A stretch of 64,000 bases of DNA from DATHWB01 sp040905965 (GTDB taxonomy: Bacteria; Actinomycetota; Acidimicrobiia; Spongiisociales; ZC4RG35), in NCBI GenBank assembly GCA_040905965.1, contig JBBDQP010000106.1:8285-72284 (forward strand), read 5' to 3'. The position numbers were made by a program, and so were the translations under genes. Below, one piece after another: positions 60,097-64,000 of this stretch. Positions within the stretch are counted from its first letter, which is position 1. Every line of letters starts with the position of its first letter. The notes under the pieces are model-generated. The model was not told where the DNA came from and made no database searches. It saw only the letters and a program-made list of their open reading frames with translations.

Positions 60097-60326
60097 CGCT
60101 CACCACGGGTGAGAGCCATCAACTCGTCGGTGGTCCATTCCGATGTCGCGGCTCCGGTGAGACGCCGCACCGCTCGAGCACCGCGACCATGTTCGACGGT
60201 TGTGGACCGTACGATGCGCACGGTGTCGCCTTCGACGACAAAGTCCACTTCGGTGTCAGGCAGGAATCCGAAGCGTTCCCGCACCTCGATGGGGATCGTC
60301 ACTTGGCCTTTGGATGTGATTCGCAT
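60093..60326 (-). CDS. vapB: AbrB/MazE-type antitoxin
   Basis: 77 aa from ATG 60326. RITSKGQVTIPIEVRERFGF is the swapped-hairpin AbrB DNA-binding domain, followed by DTEVDFVVEGDTVRIVRST. The C-terminal tail (SEWTTDELMALTRG) would bind the toxin. A palindrome, GTAAGAATCTTAC, lies upstream. Confidence 0.9.
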   Translation of the reverse strand: MRITSKGQVTIPIEVRERFGFLPDTEVDFVVEGDTVRIVRSTTVEHGRGARAVRRLTGAATSEWTTDELMALTRGER

Positions 60327-60352
60327 GTGTACTCCTGGTATGAGTATTACCA

Positions 60353-60365
60353 GTAAGAATCTTAC
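60353..60365 (-). promoter_or_regulatory. putative VapB operator palindrome
   Basis: GTAAGAATCTTAC is an inverted repeat (GTAAG/CTTAC) 27 bp before the antitoxin start; related AGTATTACC and CTTACCTTAC half-sites flank it. TAATACT on the minus strand could be the -10. Autorepression by the antitoxin is the usual mode. Confidence 0.5.
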
Positions 60366-60404
60366 CTTACGACTCTCCAGGTGTGAACCCATGTCGGTCG
60401 GGCC

Positions 60405-60921
60405 ATGATCGACTTCCTGCTCGGACTGTCTCTGGCGGGGTTCGCCGTTCGCGGATGGCTGCGCGGCTTCGTCAAGGAACTGTTGGATCTGATCGGCCTC
60501 ATCCTCGGCCTGGTGGTCGCCTTCCGTGTGAGCGCCCCGATCGGGGATTTCATGTCGGACCGCTTCGACGTGACACCCGAGTGGGCGCGGATCGGGGCGG
60601 GGATCGCTCTGTTCCTTCTTGTCAGCGCCGGGCTGGCGATGGTGGCCCACTATCTCTCCAGGGTGATGCGACTCCCCGGTCTCAACCTGGCGAACCGGCT
60701 GGCCGGATCCGCTTTCGCCCTCGCCTGGGGCATCGCCCTCATCCTGGTGGTCACTTCGCTTCTCCGTGCTCTTCCGACGCCGTCGGCGGTCGACGAACAG
60801 CTCGACGGTTCGGCTGTGGTGACCGCCCTCGCCTCTCCAGAGTCGCCCACGCAGCAGGCGTTCCAGCGGGTGGTCGGTGACGAGGTGCTGGACACGCTGT
60901 TGGCGCTCCGCCCGTTGATCG
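60405..60921 (+). CDS. CvpA-family membrane protein, truncated by the gap
   Basis: 172 codons from ATG 60405. Four helices in the CvpA pattern: MIDFLLGLSLAGFAVRGWLR, GFVKELLDLIGLILGLVVAF, WARIGAGIALFLLVSAGLAM and NRLAGSAFALAWGIALILVV, then an extracytoplasmic stretch. CvpA domains often anchor extracellular enzymes (mycobacterial MarP is CvpA plus protease). The CAP-domain remnant after the gap is probably the C-terminal half of the same protein. Confidence 0.85.
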
Positions 60922-61021
60922 NNNNNNNNNNNNNNNNNNNNNNNNNNNNNNNNNNNNNNNNNNNNNNNNNNNNNNNNNNNNNNNNNNNNNNNNNNNNNNN
61001 NNNNNNNNNNNNNNNNNNNNN
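60922..61021. other. assembly gap (100 N)
   Basis: The flanks do not overlap, so bases are missing. The lost part should include the N-terminal half of the CAP domain and perhaps the linker. Confidence 0.95.
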
Positions 61022-61227
61022 GTGACCGGGTGCGGGCGGCCCGGATCCCGCTGGCGACAGTCGGAGAGAACCTGGCGCTCGCCGCCACCCCCCGGGCCGT
61101 CCATGCCGGTTTCATGGAGTCGGACGGACATCGGGCGAACATCCTCAGGACCAGCTTCGATCGGGTGGGGGTGGCGGCGGTGGACGGTCCGCTCGGACTG
61201 ATGGTGGTGCAGGTGTTCGGTGGCTGA
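61022..61227 (+). CDS. CAP/SCP-domain (YkwD-like) C-terminal remnant after the gap
   Basis: 68 codons are open from the gap edge. VGENLALAATPRAVHAGFME and SDGHRANILRTSFDRVGVAA are CAP motifs (GEN and GHRxNIL), and GLMVVQVFGG is the last strand. CAP domains occur in secreted proteins with lipid- or wall-related roles. It is probably fused to the CvpA part before the gap. The stop overlaps the following gene by 8 bp. Confidence 0.85.
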
Positions 61228-61621
61228 GCACGAGCTGGCCGCCGCCCTCGTCTCGGCATATCGCCCGTATGTGACAGCGATGCTTGCCGAGCGCGGCCTC
61301 GGCCCTGTTGCCGGCCTGGAGCCCAGTCTGGTGGACGGGGAAGCCTGGCTGGGTCGCGAGCTGGCGACGCTGCTGTCCCGCCCTTTCGCCGAACAGACCC
61401 GGGGCCCGCTCGAGGTTTTCCAAGAGGCGATGGAGTTTCCGACTCGAGCGTTGGCGGCCGCGGGCGTGGCGGCGGTGACCCGTGACGAGGTCACGGCGAA
61501 TGCCCTGCCCGGCGACCTGTACGACCTCGCCCCCGCCTCCTCCCGGGATCTCGGCGAGGAGGTGTGGGCGGCCCACCTGCGGTGGGGCGTGGAGAAGGCG
61601 GCGGCGTTACGCCACCGCTGA
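61220..61621 (+). CDS. uncharacterised soluble protein (133 aa)
   Basis: 133 aa from GTG 61220, overlapping the CAP end. It is predominantly helical (LAAALVSAYRPYVTAMLAER, ATLLSRPFAEQTRGPLEVFQ, EVWAAHLRWGVEKAAALRHR) with no signal or membrane segment. I do not recognise the family. It overlaps the convergent DMT gene by 15 bp. The CvpA/CAP arrangement upstream suggests a cytoplasmic partner, but nothing shows it directly. Confidence 0.65.
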   Translation: MAEHELAAALVSAYRPYVTAMLAERGLGPVAGLEPSLVDGEAWLGRELATLLSRPFAEQTRGPLEVFQEAMEFPTRALAAAGVAAVTRDEVTANALPGDLYDLAPASSRDLGEEVWAAHLRWGVEKAAALRHR

Positions 61622-62518
61622 GGGGGTCTTGCGGCCCGGGAAGGTGACGGTGGCGATCCCCGCCAGGACGATTCCGACTCCCGCCCATTGGATGATCGAC
61701 GGCCGTTCGGTGAAGATGATCGCCCCCCACACCAGCGTGAGCGAAGGCTGGAGCAGGATCGCGAACGACGTGTGCGACGACGGCAGGCGGGGGAGGGCGT
61801 AGCCGATGAGCATCCACCCCCACACCTGGGCTCCGAGTGCCATAAGCAACAGCCAGCCGTGGGCGGGCCAGGAGGGGACGAAGTCGAGGTTGCCGCCGAT
61901 CAGCCCGGTGACGAGGCCGCCCAGTGTTGCGCCGAAGACCACGTCCCGGAGGACCCGGACGACCGGACCGAGGCTCGTATTCGCCTGTCGGTAGAGCATG
62001 AGGAAGGCGGAGTAGAAGAGGGCGGCACAGACGGCGAGCACCACACCCAGTACCGGGTCGGATCCGAATGCGTCGGCGGATCCGAGTCCGGTGATGAGCA
62101 CCAGGCCGCCCATGACGGCAGGCATGGAGATGAAGGTCCGGGTGGAGGGACGTTCGGACAGGATCGCCCATGCCAGGAGCGAGACGATGACCACCTGGCT
62201 GTTGGCGATGAGGGTGGCCAGTCCCGTGCCGATGTAGCCGATGGCGGTCTGCCAGAGCCAGACGTCGACTGTGAGGAAGATCCCGGACGCGAATGCGATG
62301 GTCCGTTCCCGTCGGCTCCGCACCTTCGGCGCCCGATTCAGCCGGACGAGGATCTCGAGTGCGATCAGGGCGTAGAACGCCCGAAAGAACGTGCCCGTGG
62401 AGGCGTTCACCCCGGACAGCTCGAACGTGATGGCCGAAAACGAGATGATTACTGCGCCGCCCAACGCCGCCAGCAGCGGGCGATGGACGCCGGTCAGAAG
62501 GTTCCGCAGGGCGTTCAT
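61607..62518 (-). CDS. EamA/DMT-superfamily transporter
   Basis: 303 aa from ATG 62518. Ten helices in two EamA repeats: LLAALGGAVIISFSAITFEL, then FRAFYALIALEILVRL in repeat 1; LGVVLAVCAALFYSAFLMLY and PSSHTSFAILLQPSLTLVWG with ERPSIIQWAGVGIVLAGIAT in repeat 2. RhaT/YdcZ-like exporters of amino acids or metabolites have this form. The substrate is unknown. The start is 35 bp from the WS/DGAT stop on the same strand. Confidence 0.92.
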   Translation of the reverse strand: MNALRNLLTGVHRPLLAALGGAVIISFSAITFELSGVNASTGTFFRAFYALIALEILVRLNRAPKVRSRRERTIAFASGIFLTVDVWLWQTAIGYIGTGLATLIANSQVVIVSLLAWAILSERPSTRTFISMPAVMGGLVLITGLGSADAFGSDPVLGVVLAVCAALFYSAFLMLYRQANTSLGPVVRVLRDVVFGATLGGLVTGLIGGNLDFVPSWPAHGWLLLMALGAQVWGWMLIGYALPRLPSSHTSFAILLQPSLTLVWGAIIFTERPSIIQWAGVGIVLAGIATVTFPGRKTPSAVA

Positions 62519-62552
62519 GGATTCAACGACGCTAACTGCGCCCGCCGTCGAC

Positions 62553-63977
62553 CTATCCGACTGAAGCTGCCGCGTTCTTGAGCAGGTCGAAGCTGTGATG
62601 GATGGATGCGATGAAGTCCGCCGAGTCGGGGAGGGCGTCGTAGTCGGCATGGATCCCCCACAGCAGGCGGCCGTCATAGGAGAAGAGGGCGATGCCGACC
62701 CCGTGTTGTTGCCAGAGCGGAACGATGGGGAAGTTGGCGAGCATCTTGGATCCGAGCAGATACATCGGGAACTGCGGTCCTGGCACGTTGGTGACGGTCA
62801 TGTTGAACGGCCGCACGCTGCTTCCGACCAGACGGTTGGCGAGGCTGAGAAGGGGCAGCGGGGTCCCGCGACTGAGTTCGACGAGTGTCGAAGCTCCCAG
62901 CGCCTGATCGGACCTTTTCAGATGCAGGGTTTCTGCCGAGATCTGGCGGAGGCGCTTGACCGGATCCGGTTCGGAGACGGGCAGACTCACCAGCCACATG
63001 GCGACCTGGTTTCCGAGTTGCCCGCGTTGGTCGGCTTTGCGCACGGAGACCGGCGCCATCACCCGAAAGTCGATTCCCTTGGTTGAGAAGTCCCGTTCGA
63101 CTTCGAGAAAATGTCGGATGGCGCCGGCGACGGTGGCGAGCACGATGTCGTTGAGCGTCCCGCCCAGGGCGTTCTTCACGGCTTTGACCTCGTCGAGCGG
63201 GATCTCGGTCCAGTCGAAACGTCGGTTTGGTCCGATCTCGGGGTTGAGGGGGGTGCGGGCGGTGGGACTCAGCCAGCCGGATTCGAGGGAGCTGCGCACT
63301 GCTGCCAACCGATGGCTCACCGTACCGAGAAGCTGTTTGCTTTCTTTGGCCAGCTCGCCGACGGATCCGAGTTGGTCGATCGTCCGCCGGGCAGTCCGGG
63401 CGATTTCGGCCACGGCGAGCTGGGTTCCGGTGGGTGCGGGTCGGGGGTGCCATTCCGGTGTGTCTTCGAGCTCGTCCGTCGGCACGATGTTCAACAGGAT
63501 CGTGGTCAGGTCGACGCCGGAGACCCCGTCGATCATGCAGTGATGGATCTTGGCGATGATCGCGAACCGGTCTCCTTCGAGCCCTTCGACAACCCACAGC
63601 TCCCACAGCGGTTTGGAGCGGTCGAGCTGTTGGGAAACGATCCGTCCGGCGAGGTTGCGCAACTGGGCGTCGGTGCCGGGACGGGGGAGCGAGGTGTGAC
63701 GGACGTGGTAGTCGAAGTTGAAACTGTCGTCGTCTATCCACACGGGCGACCGGTTATACGGGACGAATCCGAGGCGCTGGCGGTAGCGCGGGATGTACTG
63801 CAGTTTCGACCCGATGTGGGCTCGAACTCTGGCGATGTCGATCCCGCCGTCACCGACGCGAAGCGGCCCGGCGTCGAAGAGGGCGACACCTGCGACATGC
63901 ATGTGCGTGGTGCGAGTTTCGAGCGCCAGAAACGACGAGTCGAGATAGCTGAGCGGTTCGTAGAAGGGTTCGGTCAT
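62553..63977 (-). CDS. wax ester synthase / diacylglycerol acyltransferase (WS/DGAT)
   Basis: 474 aa from ATG 63977. EPLSYLDSSFLALETRTTHM is the N-terminal family start. The catalytic HHxxxDG is IAKIHHCMIDGVSGVDL, and PLNPEIGPNRRFDWTEIPLD, NDIVLATVAGAIRHFL and VTNVPGPQFPMYLLGSKM complete the pattern. It esterifies acyl-CoA with diacylglycerol or fatty alcohol. Lipid storage is a common actinobacterial trait, and it is among the last genes here. Confidence 0.95.
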   Translation of the reverse strand: MTEPFYEPLSYLDSSFLALETRTTHMHVAGVALFDAGPLRVGDGGIDIARVRAHIGSKLQYIPRYRQRLGFVPYNRSPVWIDDDSFNFDYHVRHTSLPRPGTDAQLRNLAGRIVSQQLDRSKPLWELWVVEGLEGDRFAIIAKIHHCMIDGVSGVDLTTILLNIVPTDELEDTPEWHPRPAPTGTQLAVAEIARTARRTIDQLGSVGELAKESKQLLGTVSHRLAAVRSSLESGWLSPTARTPLNPEIGPNRRFDWTEIPLDEVKAVKNALGGTLNDIVLATVAGAIRHFLEVERDFSTKGIDFRVMAPVSVRKADQRGQLGNQVAMWLVSLPVSEPDPVKRLRQISAETLHLKRSDQALGASTLVELSRGTPLPLLSLANRLVGSSVRPFNMTVTNVPGPQFPMYLLGSKMLANFPIVPLWQQHGVGIALFSYDGRLLWGIHADYDALPDSADFIASIHHSFDLLKNAAASVG

Positions 63978-64000
63978 GACGCGGGCGAAGGTTAGGTGTA

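Noticed and set aside
59698..60326. Mobile element around VapBC
   Set aside because: No transposase, integrase or flanking repeats; only the toxin-antitoxin pair with its operator is seen.

Overview
The window is a high-GC, gene-dense chromosomal segment of a deep-branching actinobacterium, most likely a member of Acidimicrobiia. The evidence is the gene content and order. It has topA-tmk-holB, an RsrA-type sigma/anti-sigma pair, DUF2342 metalloprotease-tilS-hpt-ftsH-fol, lysS-clpC, radA-disA-carD-ispF-cysS-rlmB, DUF3263 and WS/DGAT. It also has F420/FMN split-barrel PPOX proteins and many GTG/TTG starts coupled by ATGA/GTGA overlaps. Four runs of exactly 100 N show a draft assembly, probably a metagenome bin. 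One gap is false: its flanks carry the same 55 bp.

Layout. 1-6.7 kb holds acyl-CoA/terpenoid-type catabolism (AtuA-like protein, two SDRs, thiolase), an ornithine-cyclodeaminase homologue, a DUF2277 protein and exonuclease III. 6.7-8.4 kb holds a metal/thiol redox group: a cupredoxin lipoprotein, divergent from a CcdA-like membrane protein and an HMA metallochaperone. The ccdA-like gene contains an in-frame TGA exactly where the family's second conserved Cys should be. A SECIS-like hairpin follows at the same spacing as in E. coli fdhF, so this is a candidate selenoprotein. 8.4-15.2 kb holds an HhH-GPD protein, small membrane proteins, an AMP-dependent ligase and a sensor kinase. 15.2-24.9 kb is housekeeping: topA, MFS-tmk, holB, tRNA-Thr(CGT), ECF sigma/anti-sigma, metalloprotease, tilS and hpt. 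25-32 kb holds ftsH, a folate operon with a catalytically dead phosphatase-like protein and a FolK-methyltransferase fusion, and lysS.

32-36.7 kb is a regulatory island without flagellar structural genes: a degenerate GGDEF protein, two FlgN-like helical proteins flanking csrA, FliA-type sigma, a response regulator and an Hpt-REC-GGDEF-REC protein. 36.7-41.5 kb holds a polyprenyl synthase, clpC, a cluster of palindromes and a queuosine-salvage homologue. 41.5-46.7 kb is a complete BMP-type nucleoside ABC importer. It is followed by 370 bp of GC-rich palindromic repeats, a cytochrome P450 and a zinc-ribbon membrane protein. 49-55.4 kb is radA-disA-carD-ispF-cysS-rlmB-tRNA-Thr(TGT). Its CarD carries a Lys/Pro/Ala tail encoded by perfect 60-bp tandem repeats. 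55.5-64 kb holds envelope and small membrane proteins, an AlaX-like editing protein, a VapBC toxin-antitoxin pair, a CvpA/CAP protein, a DMT exporter and a WS/DGAT acyltransferase.

The best candidates for something new are the selenocysteine-type CcdA plus HMA pair, the FolK-ICMT fusion, the pseudophosphatase in the fol operon, the histone-like CarD tail, and the csrA/FlgN/FliA island.
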